DNA from: a virus
Direction: 5' to 3' (one strand)
DNA: 29,539 nucleotides
Virus record (IMG/VR): IMGVR_UViG_3300004369_000096
Span: 1-29,539 of that record
Shown: piece by piece, positions 21,501-29,539 of the stretch
Position numbering within the stretch: position 1 is the first letter of the stretch
Layout: each line of letters begins with the position of its first letter
Translations under genes and position numbers: made by a program
Notes under the pieces: model-generated
The model's database searches: none
What the model was told of the DNA's origin: nothing
The model's input: only the letters and a program-made list of their open reading frames with translations

Positions 21501-24429
21501 ATCTCTGTTCCCACAGATTCAAAGAGATGATCCAGAATCTGATCCAGAAGCATCACGTTGTTTTGCAAGATCTGCCGTAATTGGTGATGTTGTAGTAAAC
21601 GATCCAAGAAAGAGCATTACTAAGGAAGCAGTAAACAGATACTTTAAGGCTAATGATATTGGTGTTGGAGTTACTGACATCAAGTCTTTCGGAACTGCTG
21701 GTACTGCACACACCGTTAATACTACGATTGATCATGGTCTGAATAGAATCGTTACTCTTGGTATCACCAGTGCTGGTTCAGGTTATGGTGCCGCAGATTC
21801 TACATTCTATAATGCAACCTTAGTTGGAACGGGATACTCTGATGTAGGTAAGCACGCTACTGCTAAGATTACCACAGGTTCAAGTGGAGAAATCACCGCA
21901 ATTACCATCATGGATGGTGGTAGTGCATATGGCATTGGAAACTCCATGTTCGTTAGTGGTATTTCCACTTATGCTGGATTTAGTTCTGCTATTGTAACGG
22001 TTGAGAGCATCTATAATAATGTAGGCGATACTGTTAGAATTAGTGGAGTCAGTTCTGAAGGATTCATTGATTATAACCAACTCTATAGAATTACTGGTAT
22101 TCCTGTTGGTGGAGCTACTTCAATCACTGTTGCATCTGCATCCTCAGTTGGTAACTACACCGAAACTGGTATTGGTGCAACAAATGCAACTGGAGCATTT
22201 GTACAATTAACTGGTGAGACAATCGGAATTACAAGTCTGACCTTTGATAGAAACTCTGGTATTGCAACTGTTGCAACCGATAATAGACATGGATTGAGTG
22301 TTGATCAGAAGATCACGATCACTGGAGCAACGGGTGCTGGTTCAAACGTTTATAATGGATCCTTTGTTGTAACAGAGATCGTTGGAACTGGTGGAACTGG
22401 ATTCTCAGTTCGCATTGGTGTTGGAACAACTGCACCAGAGGTCGCAGGAACTCTCTTTGGATTAAGAAATGGACTCTCCTCAAATGATGGTGTTATTACC
22501 ACAGATAATGAAAACCTGAACGGTAGAATGATTCCAACTTATGCTGGAATCACTACAACTCTGTCTGCTGCTGTTATCAATGCAACAACAGATGAAGTAA
22601 ATATCACCAACATTGGCAATCTTGACATCAGAATTGGTGATTACTTGGCAATCAATGATGAATTGGTCAGAGTCAAGACAACTGTTTCTGGCAACCCAAT
22701 CAATGTCTTCCGTGGCGTTCTTGGAACCAGACCAACAGCACACTCTCTCAATGATGTTGTAAGAAGAGTTAAGGTCAATCCTGTTGAACTCAGAAGACAC
22801 TCTATCAACAGAGCATCTGGTCATACATTTGAATATGTTGGTTTTGGTCCTGGTAACTACTCTACTGCATTACCAGATAGACATGATCGTCAGATAACAT
22901 CAGCAGAGGAACTTCTTGCACAGTCAACCAAACGTCAGGGTGGAATTAACTTCTACACTGGTATGAATGATAAGGGTATCTCTTATTCTGGAAATAAGAG
23001 ACTCAGCACAATCACTGGTAGTGAAGAAGTATTTGATACTCCATTCCAAACAATTGAAGGAGAAGATATTAGTGTTCTCCCAAGTCTCAACATTATTACT
23101 CCTATTGAAGGTAGATTTAGACGTTCTGTACAGGTAGAAGGTGGCCCAGATAACAAAGTATCCTCACAGTTTAATGGTCCAGTTATTGTTAACAACAAAC
23201 TGACTGTCAACTCTGTCAAGGGACTTGAAGCAAATAACCTGTTCTTGCAGGGAGATGCTACTGTTTCCAGAAAGTATACTGTTGGAATTGCAACACCATC
23301 CCTTGCAGGTAACCCAGGTGATTTAGTTTATAATGCCAACCCAACTGATGGTGGATATGTCGGTTGGATCTACAGTGTTCAGAACGATTGGCGTCGTTTT
23401 GGTGGAATCAGTCTTGAGACCAACTCTAATGTCATGGTATTTGATAAGGTTGGAATTGGAACCACCACCCCAGGCACGGCTACATTTAAAGTTGGAGCAG
23501 GAAGCACACAACTGACTGTTGATGGTGATGGTGTTGGTATTGGAACCACAGCAAATGGATATGACTTGCACGTCTTGGGTGACACTAATATTGGTGGTAA
23601 CATCAACGCAGGTATCATCACCGGTACATTTATTCATGGTGATGGATCCAATCTGACAAACGTCAACGTATCTGCTGCTGGTTGGACAAACGCAAGTGGA
23701 GTTCTCTATAACACCAACCTCACATCTGTTGGTATTGGAACCTCTGTAAGTTCTGTCACTCTGACCGTTGGTGATTCTGTTGCGGGAATCGGAACAACCA
23801 CACTTCTTGTTCATGGACAAGGTACATTTGTTGGTATTCTTACCACTAAAGATGCAATCGTTGTTGGTGTTCTTACTGCATCAGGATTTGACCTCAATAG
23901 TTCTTCTGGAAGAATCACGGCAGGAATCATCACTTCAACCAATATCAAGGTAGGAAGTGCTGCAACAACACTGATGACAAATGGTTTGAATGTTGGTATT
24001 GGTTCAACCTTACCTACATCTAAACTTGATATCAACGGACATACTTTCTTCAAGACATATTCTGAAAGAGTTAAGTATCTTGATATTTCATCTAATGTTG
24101 TTGTCGTTGACCTTTCACAAGCACAAACATTTATCTGTACTGCAACTTCAAACATCACTCAGTTTACTTTAACAAATGCACCTTCTGGATCAACATCATT
24201 CACACTGAGAGTTGAGCAAGATTCAACTGGCAGTCGTGCTGTTGGTATAGATACATTTAAGACTACTGGTGGAGTTTCAATTCCTGTCTATTGGCCAGGT
24301 AATGTTGTTCCTCAGGTTACAACAACCGCAAGCAGAGCAGACATTTATTCATTCAAGATCTTTGACGGCGGTAATGTAACTTCATCTGGTCTCTACGGTG
24401 TCGTAGGCGGTCAAAACTTCCAGAACTGA
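18535..24429 (+). CDS. Giant virion structural protein (1964 residues), beta-helix start and GIGTT repeats
   Basis: One of the longest genes in the window. The N-terminus (MGLSRLDNFLKSSRGTILYV, then PFKTIQRALMEAARF and TTILVYPGDHIVDNRPG) is the pattern of a right-handed beta-helix entry as in pectate-lyase-like phage fibre and baseplate proteins. YRNFHIKASNNSFIQCVSIF and SITNSNSNFGAKALIADGF continue it to ~510. The middle is made of repeated beta domains with alternating G, T and S. The segment ~1380-1600 (IRIGDYLAINDELVRVKTTV; FRGVLGTRPTAHSLNDVV) looks like an independent domain. From ~1639 on there are VGIGTTTP/VGIGSTLP repeats, ending YGVVGGQNFQN. No S74 chaperone is visible at the C-terminus. 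I take it as a cyanomyovirus-type structural protein, probably a baseplate-linked fibre base; T4 has no clear counterpart. Confidence 0.65.
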   Translation: MGLSRLDNFLKSSRGTILYVNPNDLDSTDSIENQGNSLTRPFKTIQRALMEAARFSYQRGLNNDRFGKTTILVYPGDHIVDNRPGYIPDGLNNYRTRAGAITNDLPPFDLTSNLSLESPDNELYKLNSIHGGVIVPRGTSLVGLDLRKTKIRPKYVPDPVNDNIERSTIFRITGACYFWQYSMFDADPNGVCYKDYTKNTFVPNFSHHKLSCFEYADGTNNVEINDTFQQYSTTRTDLDMYYEKISLVYGQSSGRAISPDYPSAGLDIQTKIDEYRIVGSTGASVGISSIKAGDGVTSSSTITVTTDSAVAGLDVDTPFRVSGVTADSTIYNGQFVVSEKVDSTNIKYIVQNAPNNPLPSTTGASLVLQSDTVTSASPYIFNISLRSVFGMCGLHADGSKASGFKSVVVAQFTGIGLQKDDKAFVKYNSSTGIYEDNTVSGNETLSTDSRAVFKPQYRNFHIKASNNSFIQCVSIFAIGYAEHFIAESGGDMSITNSNSNFGAKALIADGFRDVAFPQDDKGYITHIIPPKEVPLAESSIEFDAIDVLKTLPSGYSSVGVGSTGNLYLYGRTNKDVPPENVIDGYRIGAKGNDELKVLVSSTEYKARIVMPNSQSSSEKIFAVNRSATGINSIGVYSDGGADNVITLTASHSFLSGESVRIISDSGQLPDGIEANRVYYVQTTGLAANNIKLAKTFQDSLSGSNPLTINEKGGILKIVSRVTDKNAGDIGHPIQYDTTNSQWYIKVSTASSDNTLYPIVVGFGSTGFGVSTPRTFFKRRSDNRNATDTLYRIRYVIPASSGGTVARPPVEGFVLQESNIGIGTANSEIQTYFGSGSISNINQQRNFRFIANATYSNGVASFVTELPHDLSVGSKVQIVNVTSANNTTGAGNSGFNYTVDVTGITSAKMFTTGIGTDPGAFSNDTSTRTTALPFFKKKEFADSLYIYRTEEAQEYKVGEQDGIYYITVLTTNEKPTLSPFNNEKYSQPVVSLFPQIQRDDPESDPEASRCFARSAVIGDVVVNDPRKSITKEAVNRYFKANDIGVGVTDIKSFGTAGTAHTVNTTIDHGLNRIVTLGITSAGSGYGAADSTFYNATLVGTGYSDVGKHATAKITTGSSGEITAITIMDGGSAYGIGNSMFVSGISTYAGFSSAIVTVESIYNNVGDTVRISGVSSEGFIDYNQLYRITGIPVGGATSITVASASSVGNYTETGIGATNATGAFVQLTGETIGITSLTFDRNSGIATVATDNRHGLSVDQKITITGATGAGSNVYNGSFVVTEIVGTGGTGFSVRIGVGTTAPEVAGTLFGLRNGLSSNDGVITTDNENLNGRMIPTYAGITTTLSAAVINATTDEVNITNIGNLDIRIGDYLAINDELVRVKTTVSGNPINVFRGVLGTRPTAHSLNDVVRRVKVNPVELRRHSINRASGHTFEYVGFGPGNYSTALPDRHDRQITSAEELLAQSTKRQGGINFYTGMNDKGISYSGNKRLSTITGSEEVFDTPFQTIEGEDISVLPSLNIITPIEGRFRRSVQVEGGPDNKVSSQFNGPVIVNNKLTVNSVKGLEANNLFLQGDATVSRKYTVGIATPSLAGNPGDLVYNANPTDGGYVGWIYSVQNDWRRFGGISLETNSNVMVFDKVGIGTTTPGTATFKVGAGSTQLTVDGDGVGIGTTANGYDLHVLGDTNIGGNINAGIITGTFIHGDGSNLTNVNVSAAGWTNASGVLYNTNLTSVGIGTSVSSVTLTVGDSVAGIGTTTLLVHGQGTFVGILTTKDAIVVGVLTASGFDLNSSSGRITAGIITSTNIKVGSAATTLMTNGLNVGIGSTLPTSKLDINGHTFFKTYSERVKYLDISSNVVVVDLSQAQTFICTATSNITQFTLTNAPSGSTSFTLRVEQDSTGSRAVGIDTFKTTGGVSIPVYWPGNVVPQVTTTASRADIYSFKIFDGGNVTSSGLYGVVGGQNFQN

Positions 24430-24436
24430 TAAAAAA

Positions 24437-26950
24437 ATGGAAAATAATTTCTTCCGAAGAATCCCAACAGATCTGGACCTCAATGGTCCAGTTCTGGAGT
24501 ATACAACTCAACCATCAGATGCATCTGGAGATAAAGATGCATCTGTAACTTTTACGGTTGCAGCACAAGCATTATTCCCTGGTGACTCTGGTGCTGAAGA
24601 TGGGGGAACAATCACATATCAGTGGTTTGAAGTTGGAGTTGGAGCTCTATCAAATGGAGGGCAATTCTCTGGAGTAACAACAGTAACACTTACTGTAAGT
24701 GATTTAAGAACACCACAAGATCAAGGAAGAAAATTCTATTGTGAAGTAAGTTATTCTCCAAATAATGAATATGGCACTACTGGTAGTGGAACTGGAACTG
24801 CTGTCAACCAACCACTCAAGTCCAATGAGGCAACTATATCAGTAAATCCAGAACTTGAAATTATTGCACAACCGACTGATAGAACTGTTGGTAAAAATGC
24901 CACTGCAACATTTAGTATTAATGCTGGTTTGACTGATGAAACTTATTTGTCTGATGGAGCAGTCATATATCAATGGTATGTTGGTATTGGTAATGCAACT
25001 CCAATATTAGTTTCTGATGGAACTGTTCAGACAACAAATATTACTTCTGAAGTTGTAACTGTTGAAGAAGAGGGTATTGCATATGATACAGAAACCTTTA
25101 CTGAAAGTCAAAGTTTTGGTAATGATGGTAGTGTAAGTATTCCTCCCACTGGATATGATATAAGTTTTACAGTTGCTGCCGGCGGTGGTGGTAATGGTGG
25201 TTCTGATGCTGGGGGCCCTCCAGGACCAGCTGGTCAGGGAAGAGTTGGTACTTTCACAATGCCAAACCCTCAAGCAAGAGGAAACACTCTCAACTTTAGA
25301 ATTGGTAAGCAAGGTGGTGGTGGTGGAAATGGAAACTTCCCTGCATATGGTAGACCTGGTGGAAGCAATATTGCATCTGGAGGCCGTGGTGGTGGTGCTG
25401 GACCTCGTGGATGGTCTGGTGGCGGCGGAGGAGGTGGTGGTGCCTCTGGTGTTCTTCGTAATGATAGTCTTCTTCTTGCCGTAGTTGGTGGCGGTGGAGG
25501 CGGCGGCGGTGGTTCTTGGGATTCTGGAACTGGTGGTGGTGGTGGAGCCGGTCTTGGTCTTGGAGAAAGTCCATTTACATCAACCATTAATACAGATTCT
25601 GGTGGACAAGGTGGCGACAATGGTGGTGATGGAGGCGGCGGTGGCGGTGCTGGTGGCGGAGTTGCTCCCAGAAGAGGTGGCGGTGGCGCAGGAAATGATA
25701 AAACCAGTCCAGGTAGGGGTGGAGAAGGTGGTCGTTCGGGGTATCGTTCTGACATCATTAACTTTGTTCCTCCAGGAGGAGGTAATAGTGGTGATGGGTA
25801 TGCAAATGTGGATTGGAAGTATACAGTCACAACTTCAAGACCAATTACCACAACAAGACAAGAAACAGTTTATACAACAACCAATCAAAATACCACAATT
25901 TCTGGACAAGGAACAAATACTTTAACAATTAGATCAGATGAAGCATCATTTAATGCTGTTAGACAAGTATATTGTGTAGTTTCTCATGTGACCGCAACTA
26001 ACTCCGCATTGACAAGTGATACTGTTACCTCTGCCGTTGTAGATAATGCTGCACAAAATAGAGTTATTATTGAAACAATCTCAGCCGATAATACTGCTCA
26101 ATCACAAACAGTAAACCTGACGAATGGAGACCAAGAGTTTCAAGCTGGTTCTTCCAGTGTTGATACTGGTGCTGGAGCATTTTTATACTCCATGTATTCT
26201 CCTGACAAAGATCTCTCCGTAGAAATGGACCTCTATGGTGGTAAAGGTGCAGATAATAGTGATTATTCTGGTGGAGAAGGTGGATTCTCAAGAATTAGAT
26301 TTACAATGGAGCAAAATGTTGAATATGTTCTTGCAGGAATGACCGATTCGGTTCAAACACCATATCTCTACAGAAAAGCATCATTAATTGCCAATGTTGG
26401 TAAGGGTGGAGATGCAGGAAATAGAGGTAGAGGAGGATTTGGTGGTGGAGTTAGTAATGATGGTGAGAAAGCTCCTGGAAGAGATGGTGGACAAGGTGGA
26501 TCTACCTCTACTACATTATTAACTACAGGTGTATTTGGATCAGTAACATCAAAAACTGCTGTTTCTCCAGATACAAAAGCAACTACACCAAATGCTGGAA
26601 GAACTGTTACTTGCCCAAGAGGAATTTATTGGAGAAATCAAGGAGTAAGTGCATGTTCTGATGTCGGAACATCTAAGTTTAGAGCATCAGATGGAACCGA
26701 AATCTCTACTACTGCTTCAATAGAAAGAGGTTACAAAGCAGGATATAATCTTATTGAAACTGCTGGAAGAAGAGGAACCTCAACTTCTGGCAATGGAGGA
26801 AATGGATCAAGAGGTGGTGCTGGTGGATCTAATGGTTATGGTGGCGGTGGTGCAGCTGGATATACCAGTGGAGTTGTCACCGTCGTTTCCACTCAACTTG
26901 GAGGTAGTACATTTGATGATGCCAGAGCAATTCTAAGAGTTGTAACTTGA
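24437..26950 (+). CDS. Ig-like and glycine-rich adhesin-like tail protein
   Basis: An 837-residue protein beginning 7 nt after the previous stop. Residues ~15-135 form an Ig-like domain (ITYQWFEVGVGALSNGGQFS, TLTVSD, FYCEVSYSP). A second one starts at ~142 (IIAQPTDRTVGKNATATF, VIYQWYVG) but its closing half (GQGTNTLTIR, VYCVVSHVTA) only appears at ~489-540. Between them (~248-454) lies a glycine-rich block with runs of up to nine G, plus GPPGPAGQGRVG and NTLNFRIGKQGGGGG. A second glycine-rich block (~640-837) ends the protein (ANVGKGGDAGNRGRGGFGG; GGNGSRGGAGGSNGYGGGG). Glycine-rich polyglycine-type modules form the receptor-binding tips of T4-like gp38 adhesins, so a host-recognition role is likely. 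A proline-rich frame on the opposite strand is a shadow of the glycine codons. Confidence 0.65.
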   Translation: MENNFFRRIPTDLDLNGPVLEYTTQPSDASGDKDASVTFTVAAQALFPGDSGAEDGGTITYQWFEVGVGALSNGGQFSGVTTVTLTVSDLRTPQDQGRKFYCEVSYSPNNEYGTTGSGTGTAVNQPLKSNEATISVNPELEIIAQPTDRTVGKNATATFSINAGLTDETYLSDGAVIYQWYVGIGNATPILVSDGTVQTTNITSEVVTVEEEGIAYDTETFTESQSFGNDGSVSIPPTGYDISFTVAAGGGGNGGSDAGGPPGPAGQGRVGTFTMPNPQARGNTLNFRIGKQGGGGGNGNFPAYGRPGGSNIASGGRGGGAGPRGWSGGGGGGGGASGVLRNDSLLLAVVGGGGGGGGGSWDSGTGGGGGAGLGLGESPFTSTINTDSGGQGGDNGGDGGGGGGAGGGVAPRRGGGGAGNDKTSPGRGGEGGRSGYRSDIINFVPPGGGNSGDGYANVDWKYTVTTSRPITTTRQETVYTTTNQNTTISGQGTNTLTIRSDEASFNAVRQVYCVVSHVTATNSALTSDTVTSAVVDNAAQNRVIIETISADNTAQSQTVNLTNGDQEFQAGSSSVDTGAGAFLYSMYSPDKDLSVEMDLYGGKGADNSDYSGGEGGFSRIRFTMEQNVEYVLAGMTDSVQTPYLYRKASLIANVGKGGDAGNRGRGGFGGGVSNDGEKAPGRDGGQGGSTSTTLLTTGVFGSVTSKTAVSPDTKATTPNAGRTVTCPRGIYWRNQGVSACSDVGTSKFRASDGTEISTTASIERGYKAGYNLIETAGRRGTSTSGNGGNGSRGGAGGSNGYGGGGAAGYTSGVVTVVSTQLGGSTFDDARAILRVVT

Positions 26951-26956
26951 TAAATA
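26949..26956 (+). promoter_or_regulatory. Late promoter (GATAAATA) before the repetitive fibre gene
   Basis: GATAAATA overlaps the stop codon of the adhesin-like gene and lies 32 nt upstream of the ATG at 26989. It is the same octamer as at 18497. Confidence 0.65.
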
Positions 26957-26969
26957 GTAGGAAATAAGC

Positions 26970-26979
26970 GGGGGGAGAG
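26970..26979 (+). promoter_or_regulatory. Unusually G-rich ribosome binding site
   Basis: GGGGGGAGAG ends 9 nt before the ATG at 26989. It is far stronger than the Shine-Dalgarno of most genes here, which fits a highly produced structural protein and confirms the start. Confidence 0.6.
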
Positions 26980-26988
26980 TGAACCCTA

Positions 26989-29539
26989 ATGGCAGTCAAT
27001 AAGAATTTTGTCGTCAAGAACGGCTTAGAAGTCAACACAGATCTTATTGTTGCAGATACAGACAGTCAAAAGGTTGGTATTGGTACTACCATATCAAGTT
27101 ACCTTCTGCACGTCTATCAGGGGACAGGTATTGGTGCAAGCAGTGTCTATGTAACTGGAATCAGCACTGTTGCACAAACATTTAATGTAGGTCTTGGCGG
27201 ATCAGTATTTACAGTTCTGGGTAATGCAGAGGGAACTGCTGGTATTGGTCAGTCAGTCGGTGTCGGTACTGGAGAGCCTGCATATCTGCTTGACGTTAGA
27301 TCACCAGTCAGTACGGGTCAAACTGCACTGTATGTTCAAGGTGATATGTATGTCACAGGTGACATCAACCTGGATGACATCACTCTTGACCAATTAAAGG
27401 TATCTGGAATCTCAACCTTTATTGGTTTCTCTACTTTTGCATCTGGTATCAATGTCCTTGGACTTGGTGCTACAACAACAACCTTAGATGTATCTGGTGT
27501 TTCTACATTCACTGGATCCATTGATGCAAATGGCGATGTAGATATTGATGGACATACTGAACTTGATGATGTTCAGGTATCTGGAATCGCAACGATTACC
27601 AATACAACTCAATCGACAAATAAAGACAACGGTGCTTTAGTTGTTGAAGGTGGAGTTGGCATTGAGAAGAATCTCTTTGTTGGTGGTGGTGCAGAGATCA
27701 CTGGAATCACAACTCTCACCAATACAGTAGATATCAACGATAGTGTTGAAATTGCTGGTATTACCACAGTTCAAAACACAACTGATTCTGATTCCAAAGA
27801 CACTGGTGCATTAGTCGTCGAAGGTGGAGTTGGAATTGAGAAGAATCTGAACGTCGGGGCAGGTCTTTCTGTTGTTGGATTCTCCACATTTGCTGATACA
27901 GTTCAGATTCAATCTTTAACTGATAATAGAGTTGCTATTGTTGGTGCAGGAAGCACAATTGAAGATGATGGTAATTTAACGTTTGATGGTGGCCAATTAG
28001 AAGTCGGTGTTGGACTTTCTGTTGCTGGTCTCTCAACCTTTGTAGGTGTTGGTACTTTCATCAGTGATCTCTATGTTGGTGGAGATCTGTTCATTAGTGA
28101 GAACATCACTCTTGATACCAACTTAAATATTCTTGGAATTGCAACAGTTGGTACTCTTGATGTTACCAATTATTCCACTTTAGGTCTTGGACTTGAGGTT
28201 TCTGGTGCAGGATCAACCACCACAACTCTGAATGTATCTGGCGTTTCTACATTCTCTGGGGCAATTGATGCAAACGGAGATGTAGATATTGATGGACATA
28301 CTGAGTTAGATGATTTAAATGTATCTGGAGTCTCAACTTTCGTTGGTGTTGGTACATTCCAAAGCGATCTCTATGTTGGTGGAGATCTTTATATTAGTGA
28401 AGATGTCACTCTTGATACTAACTTAAACATCCTTGGTATTGCCACGATTGGAACACTTGATGTTACCAATTATGCTGATTTTGGCCTTGGAATTGATGTT
28501 GCAGGTTATGGAGTTACAAGCACAACACTGAATGTCACTGGAGTTTCTACTTTTGGTGGAACAGTAGACATCAATAATAGTGTTGAAATTGCTGGTATTA
28601 CAACTCTTCAAGACACCACTCAATCATCCAGCAAAGATACTGGAGCATTGGTTGTTGAAGGTGGTGTCGGAATTGAGAAGAATCTCTTTGTTGGTGGCGG
28701 TGCTGAAGTAACTGGTATTCTTACAGTTACTAATGATGCTGACTTTAATGGTAGCATTGATGTTGATGGACACACTGAACTTGATGATCTTCGTGTTGCT
28801 GGAGTATCAACCTTTGTAGGGATTGGTACATTTGAAAGCGACCTCTTCGTTGCTGGTAATCTGAATGTTATTGGTGATATTGTTTATGATGAGGTAACTG
28901 GTAGAAACATTGATATTACTGGTATTGCTACCATTGGAACCACCTTAGATGTCAATGGTGATCTTGATGTTGACGGTCACACTGAACTTGACAACTTAAA
29001 TGTTGCAGGATTCTCAACGTTTGCAAGCCTTGTTGACATTAATAGTGACCTTGATGTTGATGGCAGAACTGAACTTGATATTACAAACATTGCAGAGACT
29101 CTGAATGTTGTTGGAATATCAACTTTTGCATCAGCAGTTGATATTAATGCTGACCTTGATGTTGATGGCAGAACAGAATTAGATACTACGAATATCTCTG
29201 AGACTCTGAATGTTGTTGGTATCACAACTCTTGCATCTGCTGGTGGAATTACGACAACTGGTGGAGATCTCTATGTAGGTGGAGACCTTTATGTTGCAGA
29301 TGACTTAGTATTTGACGAAGCAAATGTCAGAAACCTGAATGTAACTGGTATTACTACCCTTAATAACTTAGATGTTAATGGTGGATTTGATGTTTACGAT
29401 ACGTCAGCAACTTTCCATAATGATCTCTTTATTGCTGGAAACCTGAGTATTGGTGGAACAACATCTGTTGTTCTTGCATCAGATTTATTTGTTATTGATA
29501 AAAACATAGTTCTTGGTATTACAACAAGTCTTCTAAATG
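26989..29539 (+). CDS. Repetitive tail-fibre-like protein, C-terminus outside the window
   Basis: The frame from 26989 shows no stop to the window end, giving 850 residues of a longer protein. It opens MAVNKNFVVKNGLEVNTDLI and GIGTT segments, then becomes a chain of short beta repeats: VSGISTF, DVDIDGHTELDD, KDTGALVVEGGVGIEKNLFV and SDLYVGGDLYISED variants. Two 100-residue units (nt 28021-28320 and 28321-28620) are in tandem at an exact 300-nt spacing. Composition is rich in G, V, T, D and almost free of cysteine and tryptophan. This is the shape of a long trimeric beta-structured fibre shaft, probably ended by a receptor-binding or chaperone domain beyond the window. A strong ribosome binding site and late promoter define the start. 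No T4 fibre can be equated with it from sequence alone. Confidence 0.7.
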   Translation, partial: MAVNKNFVVKNGLEVNTDLIVADTDSQKVGIGTTISSYLLHVYQGTGIGASSVYVTGISTVAQTFNVGLGGSVFTVLGNAEGTAGIGQSVGVGTGEPAYLLDVRSPVSTGQTALYVQGDMYVTGDINLDDITLDQLKVSGISTFIGFSTFASGINVLGLGATTTTLDVSGVSTFTGSIDANGDVDIDGHTELDDVQVSGIATITNTTQSTNKDNGALVVEGGVGIEKNLFVGGGAEITGITTLTNTVDINDSVEIAGITTVQNTTDSDSKDTGALVVEGGVGIEKNLNVGAGLSVVGFSTFADTVQIQSLTDNRVAIVGAGSTIEDDGNLTFDGGQLEVGVGLSVAGLSTFVGVGTFISDLYVGGDLFISENITLDTNLNILGIATVGTLDVTNYSTLGLGLEVSGAGSTTTTLNVSGVSTFSGAIDANGDVDIDGHTELDDLNVSGVSTFVGVGTFQSDLYVGGDLYISEDVTLDTNLNILGIATIGTLDVTNYADFGLGIDVAGYGVTSTTLNVTGVSTFGGTVDINNSVEIAGITTLQDTTQSSSKDTGALVVEGGVGIEKNLFVGGGAEVTGILTVTNDADFNGSIDVDGHTELDDLRVAGVSTFVGIGTFESDLFVAGNLNVIGDIVYDEVTGRNIDITGIATIGTTLDVNGDLDVDGHTELDNLNVAGFSTFASLVDINSDLDVDGRTELDITNIAETLNVVGISTFASAVDINADLDVDGRTELDTTNISETLNVVGITTLASAGGITTTGGDLYVGGDLYVADDLVFDEANVRNLNVTGITTLNNLDVNGGFDVYDTSATFHNDLFIAGNLSIGGTTSVVLASDLFVIDKNIVLGITTSLLN
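28021..28620 (+). repeat. Two tandem 300-nt coding repeats in the fibre gene
   Basis: Segments starting at 28021 and 28321 align at an exact 300-nt offset. Examples are TCTCAAC at 28031 and 28331, GATCTCTATGTTGGTGGAGA in both, and CTTGATGTTACCAATTATKC in both. Third-position changes dominate, and the second unit diverges after ~28560, where it resembles 27740-27780. Related shorter units recur across 27480-29240. The repeat encodes 100 residues of fibre shaft. Confidence 0.7.

Noticed and set aside
25270-25851. Minus-strand proline-rich frame of 193 residues
   Set aside because: It is a shadow: Gly codons GGN read on the other strand give NCC, including CCC/CCT/CCA-type proline runs. No ribosome binding site or domain.
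1-29539. CRISPR arrays, insertion sequences, integrase or attachment sites
   Set aside because: No direct-repeat array with spacers, transposase or integrase motifs were seen; the only repeats are coding repeats in fibre genes.

Overview
The window is part of the late (virion) region of a T4-like myovirus. Three things point to a marine cyanobacterial host (Synechococcus or Prochlorococcus). A T4-type tail and baseplate gene set is present (gp4, a gp54/gp48-like protein, gp26, gp51, gp29-like tape measures, gp27, gp5). A small protein ends in the signature of the cyanobacterial Calvin-cycle inhibitor CP12. The very large fibre and structural proteins carry the GIGTT-type repeats common in cyanomyoviruses. 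These assignments come from reading motifs; no database search was possible.

Layout: 1-345 (minus strand) is the start of the gp4 head-completion nuclease, cut by the window edge. From 378 onward everything reads on the plus strand. 378-10459 is the tail-core and hub block: a tail-tube-like baseplate protein, gp26, gp51, two consecutive paralogous tape-measure proteins carrying cell-wall-hydrolase-like domains, a gp27-like hub, a CP12-like protein and a gp5-like OB-fold spike base without a recognisable lysozyme. 10501-16673 holds a 1321-residue protein with four PA14-like repeats, a beta-helical needle-like protein with an EF-hand, and two small paralogues sharing an HP(T/N)-RLRH-EGPE domain. 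16675-18491 is an accessory islet opened by a perfect sigma70 consensus promoter and closed by a strong terminator. It contains small unknown genes, tRNA-Leu(UAA), tRNA-Thr(UGU) and a Mom-like GNAT DNA-modification protein. 18497-29539 holds three very large structural proteins: a 1964-residue protein, an 837-residue Ig/glycine-rich adhesin-like protein, and a repetitive fibre protein still open at the window end.

The structural genes appear to be driven by T4-style late promoters of the form NATAAATA. They lie 28-38 nt upstream of the genes at 1274, 10501, 18535 and 26989, with one on the minus strand for gp4. Within the transcription units genes are tightly packed, often with overlapping stop and start codons.

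The most interesting observations are: (1) a complete -1 programmed-frameshift cassette (upstream SD-like element, T TTT TTC slippery site, downstream 14-nt palindrome) at the end of gp26, in exactly the frame that fuses it to gp51, like the lambda G/GT tail chaperones; (2) the cell-puncturing machinery appears redistributed, with a lambda-R-like transglycosylase and a possible M23-like domain in the tape measures, a gp5 without lysozyme, and a needle-like beta-helix in a separate EF-hand protein; (3) a CP12-like metabolic regulator translationally coupled to gp5; (4) a glycine-rich adhesin module that seems to be inserted inside an Ig-like domain; (5) the sigma70-promoter/tRNA/Mom-like islet set among late genes.
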